Both the position numbers and the translations under genes were made by a program. Shown in pieces: positions 54,554 to 64,000 of a DNA stretch of 64,000 nt. Under the pieces are notes generated by a model. The model saw only the letters and a list, made by a program, of their open reading frames with translations, made no database searches and was not told where the DNA came from. Origin of the DNA: Podospora comata (Eukaryota; Ascomycota; Sordariomycetes; Sordariales; Podosporaceae); the NCBI GenBank assembly GCA_017354895.1, contig CP071496.1, positions 1,550,001 through 1,614,000 of the forward strand, in the 5' to 3' direction. Within the stretch, counting starts at the first letter, position 1. The number at the start of each line of letters is the position of its first letter.

Positions 54554-55328
54554 ATGGCATTCATCCGCCCTTTTGAACCAAGGGACACGGAGGACTGCAA
54601 GTTTATTGCATGTTTTTTTCCTCCCCCCCCTCCCCCCCCTTTCTTTTTTTTCACGATAATAATGTTGATCCATCAAACAGTGCAGAGCTACCCTCCCCCC
54701 TTCGCTCGCCTCATCCCCGGCCTGTGTGGCTATGGCGCCCTACCTCTGGACGTTGCAGTTCACGCACCTCTTTCCTGAGCACTGTTTTGTGCTTGATGAT
54801 GGGAGTGGCAGGGCGGTGGGGTATGTCATTGGGGCGCCTGACGTTTTTGCGCTGGAGGAAATGTATCCGAGGTATGTGGAGGAGGTGTTGGGGAGTGAGC
54901 AGGGGAGGAGGGATGTACCGCCTCCGGAGCAGATGGAGAGGTTGGAGGAGTGGTGGGTTGGGGGGGATGAGGGGGGAAAGAGGGTGAATGAGAGGTGTTT
55001 GGCGCAGACGGCTTATAGTATTAAGTGGTTGGTGCTTGAGGGGGTGGAGGGGAAGAGGGAGCTTGTGGAGGGGTGGAGGGGGATGTTGCATATTGATTTG
55101 TTGGAGGGGTGGCAGAGGAGGGGGTTTGGGAGGGAGATGATTAGACGGTTTGTTGAGGGGGTGGAGGGGGTGAAAGGGGGGGAGAAGGGGTATGATTATG
55201 GGAGGGGGATTCAGTTGGGGGTTGCGGGGGAGAATAAAGGGGTTGTGAGGTTTTATGAGGGGGTTGGGTTTAGGGTTTATCCTGGGGGGGAGAAGGAGGG
55301 GAATGTTTGGATGGTGAGGGATTTGTGA
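54554..55328 (+). CDS. GNAT-family N-acetyltransferase with probable GC-AG intron
   Basis: The enzyme would transfer an acetyl group from acetyl-CoA to an amine. Exon 1 (54554-54607, MAFIRPFEPRDTEDCKFI) and exon 2 (54681-55328, beginning CRATLPPS) join to 233 aa. The only frame-true donor is GCATGT, so the 73 bp intron is GC-AG. It contains a long C/T-only tract (about 54617-54653). The fold elements are present: a beta-strand pair FVLDDGSGRAVGYVIGAPDV, the core strand HIDLLEGWQRRGFG with the Q/R-x-x-G-x-G acetyl-CoA loop, and the final VRFYEGVGFRVY strand. The large insert (about 60-120) is Glu/Arg-rich. Substrate is unknown; the overall pattern resembles fungal O-GlcNAcase-like or histone-type GNAT domains, but no assignment is safe. 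Codon use in the second half is strikingly G-rich. Confidence 0.8.
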
Positions 55329-55599
55329 TGGGGGGTTTTTGGGAGTGTACCTAGATGATGGTTTTTAGGGCGAGAACTGTTTGGTGGAATGAGATTGGAT
55401 CACTGACTTTTAGGTTTGATGATTTGTTGTATGTTTATGTGCCGCTGGGGTCCTGTGGTCATGCGCCATGTTTCTTCGCTATATGCGAGGGCATTGTTCA
55501 GTGGATTCGGCCTTTCATAGCATGGTGAAGGCTCAACCCACTCCTTCACGCCTGGATTTCCTAGTTGAGTGCCCACTCAGCATGCCCTTGCTCTCACAG

Positions 55600-55880
55600 A
55601 TTCCGATGGCATTTGCTGGATGGGAGCCCGCCCTATGTCTTGATCTGTGCCTGCCGCCAAAGTCGATCTGACCTGGAAAGTGGACTCAGCATTAACCTTG
55701 CTCTCGACCTTGATGTCGGCATCTCCATGATCCCATTTTCGGCCTTAGTAATGAACTTAATTTTGGCTCCGGCTTTGTGTTTACACCAAGTAGGAAACCT
55801 GACCTTCACCTGCAATTTGGTCTTGGCTTTAACCTTGCTCTCGCTTTGATGTTGATGTCAGTGTCATGCTTCTCAGTGCT
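55600..55880 (-). repeat. Decayed match to Lys/Glu repeat of the 58 kb gene
   Basis: Read on the minus strand, this stretch has several blocks resembling the repetitive middle of the downstream gene, such as GACATCAAGGTCGAG and AGCAAGGTTAATGCTGAG versus the gene's GATATCGAGCACGAG and ACAAGGTTAAGTCTGAG. It carries stops. It probably derives from an inverted partial copy, by eye only. Confidence 0.35.
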
Positions 55881-55904
55881 AGAGGTCTCAACGCGTGCCC
55901 CAGC

Positions 55905-56720
55905 GCCGGAAGTCTTTCAATCAGCCCGCATGCCAGAGCCAGAAACTGTGCTTGGTTAAGGTCGGTTCATGTCACACGGTTTGCGATATCAGTCAGTCCA
56001 AATGAGAGGGGAAAGATGTGTATATTCTCTACCATAACCTGCTGCTAGCAACAACTGGTAAGTCTACCGTACCTACTTACTCACCATAATACCCCTTTTC
56101 TCGCCGCGAGCACAGCCGAGACACTCCGATGGCTAATAATCGATTACGCACGGCTAAGAACTTGCGGTCTTTGTCGGCATAGAATATCAATAGTGTGTTG
56201 CCAAAAAAGACGCGCACAATACAATATGTGTGATGTAAATATTGTTAAACCATTCTAAGCCAGGTGTAGCAAATACAAAACCCCTCAAGGACACCAAGAT
56301 CATATCTCCTTGCTCTCATCTCTTCACTAACTGTTGTCCAAAGCTTTCTGATCAGCCTGCGCACCTGTGCCAGAAGTTGTGGGATAGCGGACAGTGGTCA
56401 CTGGTGCAAAAAGCGAGGCGAGAGTGGTGAGAAAAGTGATGACGGTGGAAATCCAACAGAGAGAAAAGAAAAAGCTACAAAGTATGTGAAATATTTTTGA
56501 AGCAACAAGACCCTAATCCAGAGCAACCAAGGTGTGGAGTGGACCTGACAAAAGATTTCTAATTAGCCGTATACCGACGCGAGAAGTTCTTTGCTCAGCC
56601 CACGTGCCGGCCGGTGCCAGAGGTTTTCTGATCTGCCCGTGTGATGGCGCTAGAGGCCTGCGTGCCAGTACCAGCGGTCCGCGTGTCGGCGCAACGAGCC
56701 CGCTTGTTGGCGCCACGCAC
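55905..56720. repeat. Degenerate interspersed units (TCAGCCCGCGTGCC type)
   Basis: At least five imperfect copies of a TTTCTGATCAGCCCGCGTGC / CAGTGCCAGAAG-like unit occur near 55906, 56340, 56584, 56625 and 56660. The last three are nearly head to tail. They look like a decayed minisatellite. Confidence 0.45.
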
Positions 56721-56725
56721 CTTGG

Positions 56726-56769
56726 ACAGCAGCGTTTGCAAGCCCGAACAGCAGCGTTTGCAAGCCCGC
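56726..56769. repeat. 22 bp perfect tandem duplication
   Basis: Two direct copies of a 22 bp unit with core CAGCAGCGTTTGCAAGCCCG, differing only at the end. Confidence 0.8.
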
Positions 56770-58152
56770 CTGCCAACTTTTGCTTGGATGGTTTAAGGTT
56801 TTTTTGCATATTTACATTGGATTACCTAAAGGAAGGGACTTGCTCCATGTGCAATCCATCCCCCCTTTACTCCTTGTGCACCCCCATATAAACCCTGAGG
56901 GTTATAGCTGCAGCACTGCCTCTTGCTCATCAGCATTTATTGCAGAGACCTCACACCCACTCGGCTATCCTGATTCCCGTACAATTCACTGTATAATCAA
57001 GATCTTCTAATTGCTAGGCTATCAATTAAAGCTATTTTCAGCATGGCTTCCACACATGTAGATGTTGCTGCTGACAGTAATGCCAGCACTGGGTGCGTAT
57101 TTGTCAAATATATAGCTTGCCCGACCGTGTTGTCAGGGAGCTCAGCGATGCCAAGAATGGTCTAATCAAAGCCAAGGGTCGTGTCGAGTGTGTTGGACTA
57201 CATCACTCACATCAACCGATACATCCTCACGGCAATGATAAAGGGAGGGTCCTTGTTCCCCGTCTATGTGATACTCGAGAACAGGCGTCTAAAAGCTCCA
57301 TTATATAGAAGGCATAGTTAAACACAGTGATTATGGCTCTTAGTTACTCTCTGAGCAATCTTTAAAGGCTATTGTTTGTTGAAAACCGCACCTATAACCC
57401 TGACCCTTGGGAGGCGTGCACAAAGGAGTAATGGGGGATGCACATTCAGAATCAGGGGGTGCACATGAAGCAAGTCCCTATATGAAGGCATTGTTCCGTG
57501 GATTGAGTCATTCAAACAATGATGAAAGCCAATCTAGGTTTAGTATCATGGCTATGTGGATGAACGTGTTGAGTTCTGGAACCCAAACAGTTAATTTGAA
57601 GCATATAAGTAAACTTATAATATTTTCTGACAAAAGAAAAGTTGCTCAGAAGAGTGTACAGTGAGATATTTATACATAAAGAGAACGTGATCTGGCAAAA
57701 GCTCAGCATTCAACCTTGACGCAGTGTACCTGTCTGGTCCATGCTGTTTGACTTCTCCATGGAGCCTTGCATTCCTCTACAGAATGCAAACCTACCTCAC
57801 GGCCCTTGATGTTACGATTTTCAACGAGGTTATCATCGGCTAGGCACCGGCAGCCACAGCTCCGCCGGACAGCTCCGGCCCGGCACCGGGAGCACCTTCC
57901 GGAGTAACGTTTCGGCCCCCGCCTGCCTATTCACATGCCCGGCGGGTCCCGGAGGGGCACAAGGCTCCGACTTTTGACTCCCACTCCCACTCCCGCCGTT
58001 CCCATCCTCTCTCTCTTCTCTTCTCTTCTCTCCCTCATACTGCTTGTCTCGACGATTTGCAACCCATCTCGAGACCAGATCATCAGCTCAAGCAACTGTC
58101 ACCCAATCCTCCTTTTGGTTTCCTTACAATCAAAAAGATCCCAATCATCAAC

Positions 58153-58296
58153 ATGTCTGACAACGGCAAGAATCGCGCTGTCATCGGCCCGGCAAGTCGC
58201 TTGAAGATCTCGCGATGGATGGATCTGCTGCTAACCCGCCTCAGAAGGGCTCACTCCCCGACGGTGGTCTCACGAATTCCCTCGAGGAGATGTTGA
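58153..58296 (+). promoter_or_regulatory. Overlapping upstream frame before BTB-like gene
   Basis: An ATG at 58153 in excellent context (caacATGtc) opens a 47-codon frame (MSDNGKNRAVIGPASR) that overlaps the main start at 58215 out of frame. It may be a regulatory uORF. If one base is missing near 58200, it is the true N-terminus of the main protein, since both flanks read like protein. Confidence 0.4.
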
Positions 58297-60488
58297 CCTA
58301 CCAGAAGGCCAAACTGGCTTCCATGGCGGGTTCTCCCAAGGTCGACCCCAAGGCTGACACCCCCAAGCGTGAGAGTGGCTCCGAGTACTCCAAGAGCTCC
58401 TCTTTCCACGAGGGCAGCAAGGCCGGCAAGGGCAAAAAGGTCGGCAAGCGTAAGGGCGGCAAAGGCAAAGGCGGCAAGAATACCGATCGCCCCAAGTCCC
58501 CTCTGATGACCAAGTTGGTCGTCAAGGATGAGTCTGCTGCTGCCGACAAAGAGCAGTCTGTCAAGACTGAAACTCCTGCCGGCTCCGAGTACCAGGTCGA
58601 CGTCAAGGTCGGGACCGACGATCGTGTCGACAGCAAGGCCAGTATCAAGGTTGAAGCTCCTGCTGATATCGAGCACGAGCACAAGGTTAAGTCTGAGTCT
58701 GTCGCTGCTGTCGAGATTGACGAGATTCCCATCGATGTTGGCGAAAATGACCCCTCCATCAAGACCGAGATCCAAGAGGAAAATGCCTCTGGCTCTGGCC
58801 ACGGCTTCGAGTTCAAGAGCCCGTCCAGTCCCTCCATCAAGGCTGAGATCAAGGAGGAGAGCGCCTCGGGCTCTGATCGCGGCATCGATTTTAAAAGCCC
58901 GCCTAGCCCTCCCAAGACTCCCGTCAAGGCCGAGGATCAAGCTGCTTTGGGCCCTCAGATCAACAAGGAGAGCTCCAGCTCTGACTATGCCGTCACGACT
59001 CAGGAGGAGAGTCCAGTTATCTCCGGCGAGGCCAATACCATGAAGCTTGCGAAGTCTTCTTCGGAGAATCTTCTCCAGAACACCAAGGGAGAGACCGTCG
59101 GCTCCAACAATTCCGATGTTCAGCAGGAGTGTGACGACAGCCCCCCTGTCCAGATTCGTCAAAAGGTCCAAATCTTGACATACCATCGAGACGCTGACAT
59201 GTATGTCCGTGTCCGTAGCGCCGCGTCTCTCGGTTACGGGTAAGACAACTCCTTGTTTTTGCTTTGGCGGCCATGTGTCGGAGAGGTGTTTGATTACTAA
59301 CGATGTCAGCTTCAACAGGTATGCCCATGTCCGCAAGGATGCCCTGATTTCTGCTTCGGGCGCCATGAAGGCGAAATTCGGCAATGCTGCCAATGCCATC
59401 ATGATGACGGATAAGGATGATAGTCCTTTTGGGTTGAACGTTGTGTTTTCTATCCTTCACCACAAGTACCACGAACTTGGCATTCGTCCGACTATTCCTG
59501 AGCTCTATGGCCTGGTATGTACATGAATATGCCTGGATGATTGATCTTGCTTGTTGGCTGACACTTTGGTAGGCCCAGGTAGTGGAGAAGTACGATGTGG
59601 CCCACGTTATTGTGCCGTTTGCCGAGAAGTGGTTGGTTCATGATTTGAATTTTCATATCATCATGGCCGGGGAGAATCTCAACAACGAGCGGGTCATGGT
59701 GATGACTTGGATCTTTGGTGAGGGCCGCTGGTTCTCCCGCACTCTTCCCAAGGTTGCCCGCGAGGCTACGCTTCAGGACGGCGTCCTTACGGGCGCCGAT
59801 GGTCCTTTCGCTGGAAGAATTCCGGACCATTTGATCGGTAAGGACATGACTGAGAAACCTACACGGAATTCTCTTGATGGCGCATTGACTAATTGACCTG
59901 TGATTTTTAGAATGCATGTCCAAGTATCGGCTGTTCTGCCTTCGCAAGTTGCACAAGTGCATCGATGAGCCCCTGACGGCACTGATCAACGGATCTCGTC
60001 AATACTGTCGCGCTGGCGATGCCACCGCCGACATCAAAGAATCCTGCAACCATCAGCACCTCGGAGGAATGATCTCTGGGCTGACCATCGCCGGGTTGGT
60101 CCCCTTCCCGGAGCCGGAGCGGTACCAAGGAAGCGTTTTGGACCTCATCCAGAAGCTGCAGTCCATCCGCCCTGTGCGCTACAAGGTTCCGGGTATCTCG
60201 CCCCATATTGACACGCACCAGAACTGCGGCATTCGCCATTTGCAGCTTCTCAAGGCAGTTGGGGCTGAGCCCATTCGTTTGACCAACGAGTTGTACCAAG
60301 ACTTCAAGCGCCGCGGTCAGAAGACCGGCGTGTTCTCGGAGGAGCTCTACAATGAGCTCAAGGTTGAAGAGATCCATCCGGCCGCGGATAACTTCAAGGA
60401 TGACCAGGATCACTTTGTTCAGGAGTCTTGGGAGTTGGACTTTGAAGTAGATCAAGGAAGAAAGAGGGGATGGTGCGTTGTTTGCTGA
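58215..60488 (+). CDS. BTB-like fungal nuclear protein with CaaX-type C-terminus
   Basis: Four exons (58215-59239, 59310-59514, 59573-59837, 59911-60488) give 690 aa. Residues 1-310 are disordered: a Lys/Gly-rich basic patch (GKKVGKRKGGKGKGGK), then Lys/Glu repeats including a duplicated unit around 181-235 (SIKTEIQEENASGSG and SIKAEIKEESASGSD). From about 318 a BTB/POZ-like domain follows (ILTYHRDADMYVRV, RYAHVRKDALISAS, LHHKYHELGIRPTIPELYGL). The rest (EKYDVAHVIVPFAEKW, TWIFGEGRWFSRTLPKVA, ECMSKYRLFCLRK, ACNHQH-like CNHQHLGGMISGL) is typical of the large fungal family of such proteins. BTB domains mediate protein-protein contacts. The last residues, RKRGWCVVC, form a polybasic patch and a C-a-a-X box whose final Cys would favour farnesylation. 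The role is unknown. Confidence 0.88.
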
Positions 60489-61390
60489 TCGGCGCTGGTG
60501 GCGGATACCTATGGTTGGGCATCAGGCATCTACGGATGCTTGGGAAGTTTGATGTGATCTTTGGTGTTTTCGTCTAGGATGATTGTCACTCGGGCATACG
60601 ACATCTAGTTTCTGTGAAGGTACCAAAGAACTGTGTTGTAGCTAAATCTGAGGTCCCTAGATGTTGAAGGGATGTCTTTTTAACCATGCAAACTGTTGTG
60701 CGTGTCCTCAAGGTATCCGTGAATTGTGAACAAAGCGATGATGCCATTCCTGGATGTCAAGCAGGTGCCTGGTTACACATACTCGGCAATGTCTCGGGCT
60801 GAGGGAGTAGGTTTGACAACTGTGCAAAAGGAGAAGAAAAGAGGGATTTGGACTTTGACCGGGCTGCTGCATAGGGGGGTAGGGGAAGGGCCTTGATGGG
60901 CAGTTAATATTTGATCGGGGCATCTGGGAGCGAGGAGAGCGGCGGCACGGTGAATGGATTGATTGCAATTATGCTGGCAGCCGAAGGCTAGCTGCTTGCC
61001 TCGGCGGCATATTCGAGGAATAGGTTGGGGGAGAAAGTAGAGCTGCCAGGCCTCGCTGGCAATGCATACATACCTTTGTGTCCCTATCTTGTTCTGCTAC
61101 ATGGCCGTCCGGGCCGCCGCTCCCCGGTCTGCACAGCTTTATTCCTTTCCATCTATCTCTTGCATCTGGTCATCGATCGTGTCGAGGGAGCCCAAACGTC
61201 CGGATCAGACCCATTTTGCTGCATGGTGGTGTCACTGGTTAAAAAGCGTGCTGGTTTTCGTGTCTGTGAGAGGTACTGGGCTTTAGAGGTCGCTGTCTGG
61301 GTTGCGAAGAGCGACGAGGGGCTTGTTCACCCACTACCCTGTGGTTGGTGCCCTTCGCATCAGCAAGTGGTGGCAGCAGCAACAGCAGAG
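60489..61390. other. Spacer upstream of the Pro/His-rich gene
   Basis: 902 bp without an independent gene. The frame of the downstream protein is open from 61025, but the upstream part lacks its composition and is more likely leader sequence. Confidence 0.45.
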
Positions 61391-62941
61391 ATGAACGGCT
61401 ACCACCATCACAACGAACATGCCAACCGATACCACCATCGACCGACGGGGGGGTTTGCGTCTCGTGGTGCGCCTCCACCACCGGGGTTTTCTCCGGCGTC
61501 AACTGGGCTGCCACCGCTTCAACCTGCGCCGCGACGACCACCACCACCATCAGCACATGCGATACCCTCGACACCACCACCACCACCGCCACCACCACCG
61601 CCGCCGAGCGCTACCCCCCTTACGTCGATAGGACACCAGCAGCCGATACACCACCACCACCAACACCACCACCCATCGCACCTCATCACCTCAACAACGT
61701 CACCACCATTACCCTCCCCCTCCGCCTCCTCCATCCCATCAGAAACCCGCACCCTCCTCACCTTCCCAACCCCAGGCCTCCCTTCCCCCCGAATAATCCG
61801 CCCATCCCAACCCCCCGTGCGATACCCCCCCTCAACAATAAAATACAACAACTCCGACCCCCACCACCAGCGACACATCGTCTCAACCCTCCAAACAACC
61901 TCCAACCTCCGAAACCTCTCCTTCTTGTTCCATCCCCCCGCCCCATCCCGACAACAACAACCGACCGATAGCAACGCCCACCTCCCCGCCCAAATCCAAA
62001 CCAACCGCTGGCTCTGCTGCCAGTGCGCAGAAGAGGGCTTCGTCGACCCGGTAGGAACAGTCCATCTCGTGGGTGAAACAGAAGAGATGTACAGCACCTG
62101 CCTGTTCCGCCCATCCAGCTGCCACCACAAAAAGTGCGTAAACTGTGTTTTATACGCTGGCCCAGCCTCCAGCCGAGACCCGGTACGGGGGGTGAAATTT
62201 CTTGTTAGGACTGTTGGGGGGTTGTACATCAGTGGACGGTTTATCGACCCTGTACGCTGGGAGTGTGGGGTATGCGGGGAGTGGGACAATAACAAGATTG
62301 ACGGAGGGGTGAGGATGGGAACTGGTTGTCAAGGACGGGGGTGTAAAGCACAGGGATGGGGTGGTTGGGGAGGAGGGAGGAGGGGGGTTTTCACCCGGGA
62401 GAGTATTGTTCTCAATCGGTATGGACAGAGGCTGGGGACGGCGGATCAGAGGGTTGCCTTTGAGGGGGGGCCATGGGATTGGCATAGACGGGGGTTGGGG
62501 GATGGGAGGTGTGTCTTGAGTAAAGGGGTTAGGGAGGTGCTGATGAGGAGGGGGGGTGGAGGAGGGGGAAGGGAGAGGAGGGTTTGGGGGGTTGGGGAGC
62601 AGGTTCCGGGGTATGAGTATAGGAGGCCGCCGCCGTTGGATGAGGATGATGAGAGTGAGAATAGTGAGTATGAGGGCGGTTTCCTGGCCGGCTTGCCGGT
62701 TGAGGGGGGGGATAAAGGGAAGGGGAAGGAGAGGGAGGGGGGGATGGAGATGGAGGGGGTGGTTTGTGGTGGGCAGGGTAATGGTATTGATAGCAGACAT
62801 CATGGTGGAAGTGAAAGGCGAGAACATGGGTTTATCAGCCCATCTTCTGCTACGATGACAACGACGAGAAGCCCGGATACGGGACAGGGGCAGGGAGCAA
62901 AACCACGCTTCTTTCCGGGGCTGTCAAATATGAGGATGTAA
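61391..62941 (+). CDS. Pro/His-rich protein with paired Cys clusters (zinc-finger-like)
   Basis: The ATG at 61391 (MNGYHHHNEHANRY) fits the downstream composition; an in-frame start at 61025 would add 122 residues. The predicted length is 516 aa. Residues 1-190 are disordered and rich in Pro and His, with a run of proline (TPPPPPPPPPPPS). Around residue 207 a zinc-finger-like block starts: WLCCQCAEEGFVD, then CLFRPSSCHHKKCVNC. A second block near 290 repeats the theme: WECGVCGEW and GTGCQGRGCKAQGW. The C-terminus is Gly/Arg/Glu-rich with acidic LDEDDESENSEYEGG. The doubled W-x-C-x-x-C arrangement suggests two related zinc modules of a fungal-specific kind. The product is probably nuclear or cytosolic with unknown function. 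The last third has very G-rich codons like the GNAT gene. Confidence 0.7.
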   Translation: MNGYHHHNEHANRYHHRPTGGFASRGAPPPPGFSPASTGLPPLQPAPRRPPPPSAHAIPSTPPPPPPPPPPPSATPLTSIGHQQPIHHHHQHHHPSHLITSTTSPPLPSPSASSIPSETRTLLTFPTPGLPSPRIIRPSQPPVRYPPSTIKYNNSDPHHQRHIVSTLQTTSNLRNLSFLFHPPAPSRQQQPTDSNAHLPAQIQTNRWLCCQCAEEGFVDPVGTVHLVGETEEMYSTCLFRPSSCHHKKCVNCVLYAGPASSRDPVRGVKFLVRTVGGLYISGRFIDPVRWECGVCGEWDNNKIDGGVRMGTGCQGRGCKAQGWGGWGGGRRGVFTRESIVLNRYGQRLGTADQRVAFEGGPWDWHRRGLGDGRCVLSKGVREVLMRRGGGGGGRERRVWGVGEQVPGYEYRRPPPLDEDDESENSEYEGGFLAGLPVEGGDKGKGKEREGGMEMEGVVCGGQGNGIDSRHHGGSERREHGFISPSSATMTTTRSPDTGQGQGAKPRFFPGLSNMRM

Positions 62942-64000
62942 CGATTACATTGGGGGGGACTACTTGGATGTACACTGATTGTAATATGAAAGAACATTTC
63001 ACTTCTGGACAGGCCAGGTCTGTGCAAGCCAAGGGTTAGGTGAGTATGAAGTGAGCAAGCCAGGGTTGGCTATGTAAATGTGAGGGACGTGTTAAGATGC
63101 CGAAAGTGCTGGCGAGTACTCGGTTTACTGGCAATCGCGTGGGATGTGTGAGTGAATGAAAAGAATGCCTAAAGAGGGCATTGTATGTCTGGTCCAAATT
63201 AGTGGTTGTTGGTCAAGTGAGGTCAACTTAAAGATGGATTAGCCCTTGATAAGAGGTCTCGGTACGGATAAGAATGGCGATCGGACCGGCCCGGTGGCTC
63301 GGCTCCTGATGTTAGTGGCCACCTAAGACAGGGGGCCAGCACTGACCACTTGGAGGGGCAAAGAAGCTTGTTCCTTTTTTTGACGCCAAGACAGATCTGA
63401 TCAAGTACGTCAGCGGAAGAAAGAGGGCGAAGATGCCCCCGCCATCGGTATCATATTAAACAAGAAAACAATCCTGATGGGACAATATTATGCTTTTCAT
63501 TCCGTCTGAACGTTTGGTCCGTTTGATTGTTTACTGTCCTGATATCTGTTTGAGCCCTGCGCGGCTGAGTACTGCAACACGGCACACAAAGCTGATGACG
63601 GAATATGTGGGCACGGATGGCCAGCCAGTGACTCTAGTCTCTGGGTTGGGTCGGGTTAATGCAGGGACCCTTCCTCTCTTACTGACCGCCTTCCAGGAAT
63701 CTGGGAGCCTGGTCGAGTTGCACGGTTACTGGCATACTTGTCACGATAACGAAGAAGAAGCTGGGGAGGAAGCGGAATCCCGGGCTTGAGTTTGTGGTGG
63801 GTGGGCTGGGCTGTGGTCCGCTGCCGGACCTGGATCGGCTGTTGGAGCTATCCATGAGATGCCAGCTAGGATGGGACGATGGTCGAAAGACTTGTCGACT
63901 ATCTTTCCATGCGCCATTATATAAGGCATGCCTGGTGTAACCGCACGCCGACTTTTAGACGCCTGTGGTTTCCATTGACAACCTGTATATATGCCCATCT
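62942..64000. other. Window-end stretch without clear gene
   Basis: Open frames at 63490-63789 (+) and 63741-63998 (-) lack motifs. No gene is supported. Confidence 0.4.

Larger units (their letters stand above)
55329..58214. other. 2.9 kb gene-poor, repeat-decayed stretch
   Basis: No intact gene is seen. It contains a decayed antisense-like match to the repeats of the 58 kb gene (55600-55880), degenerate tandem units (55905-56720) and a short perfect duplication (56726-56769). AT-rich tracts follow to about 57700. The last 300 bp are the promoter/leader of the BTB-like gene. Confidence 0.5.

Noticed and set aside
55490-57520. Similar 25 bp blocks near 55490 and 57488 (GCATTGTTC.GTGGATT)
   Set aside because: A single short imperfect match; not enough to define repeat ends of an element.
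56500-57700. Possible LTR-element relic (TATAAA-like site, leader-like stretch, then an ATG-led frame)
   Set aside because: No terminal repeat pair, primer-binding site or recognisable domain could be seen; too degenerate to name a family.
58251-59402. 383-residue minus-strand frame
   Set aside because: Antisense shadow of the Lys/Glu-rich part of the BTB-like gene.
61519-62827. Long minus-strand frames
   Set aside because: Shadows of the Pro/His-rich gene; composition follows from the plus-strand repeats.
63490-63789. 99-residue plus-strand frame near window end
   Set aside because: No motif; could be the edge of a gene beyond the window but nothing supports it.

Overview
The window is chromosomal DNA of a filamentous ascomycete (Pezizomycotina). 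Gene families and gene style suggest a sordariomycete, probably Sordariales; that placement is inference. Introns are short (about 50-75 bp), with GTRNGT donors, CTRAC-like branch sites and YAG acceptors. Typical fungal families are present: Zn2Cys6 regulator, highly reducing polyketide synthase, GH3 glucosidase, DHA14-type MFS transporter and a BTB-like nuclear protein family. No tRNA, rRNA or CRISPR was seen.

Region 1 (1-3.1 kb) is a gene-poor edge. It holds an uncertain gene fragment and an AT-hook protein gene that runs, across an in-frame TGA, into a DUF3716-like cysteine motif.

Region 2 (3.1-28.1 kb) is a compact polyketide biosynthetic cluster of eight genes: O-methyltransferase, HR-PKS (KS-AT-DH-cMT-ER-KR-ACP, 2620 aa), SnoaL-like protein, bicovalent-FAD BBE-type oxidase, cytochrome P450, Zn2Cys6 regulator, MFS exporter and SDR. 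The PKS has no release domain. The tailoring set matches, class for class, the solanapyrone pathway (PKS, OMT, dehydrogenase, regulator, FAD oxidase/Diels-Alderase, P450). The likely product is therefore an O-methylated, oxidised polyketide, perhaps an alpha-pyrone that is released by self-lactonisation, oxidised by the P450, SDR and BBE enzyme, possibly cyclised by the BBE enzyme or the SnoaL-like protein, and exported by the MFS protein. The palindrome TCGGCCGA recurs in the cluster promoters, with related split CGG/CCG inverted repeats, and may be the regulator's operator.

Region 3 (28.6-33.5 kb) holds two tandem, partly decayed paralogues of a single-pass membrane protein and a remarkable methionine-rich protein: about 97 Met in 514 residues, about 19% by hand count.

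Region 4 (33.5-44.1 kb) holds small secreted or membrane proteins, a decayed secreted-protein gene and a GH3 beta-glucosidase.

Region 5 (44.1-64 kb) begins with a 5.9 kb gene-free divergent interval. It then carries a large disordered protein (1197 aa), a GNAT acetyltransferase with a probable GC-AG intron, a decayed repeat-rich stretch, a BTB-like protein ending in a CaaX-type Cys box, and a proline/histidine-rich protein with paired cysteine clusters.

Exon limits were set by hand from splice motifs and frame. Functions rest on recognised motifs, not on searches.
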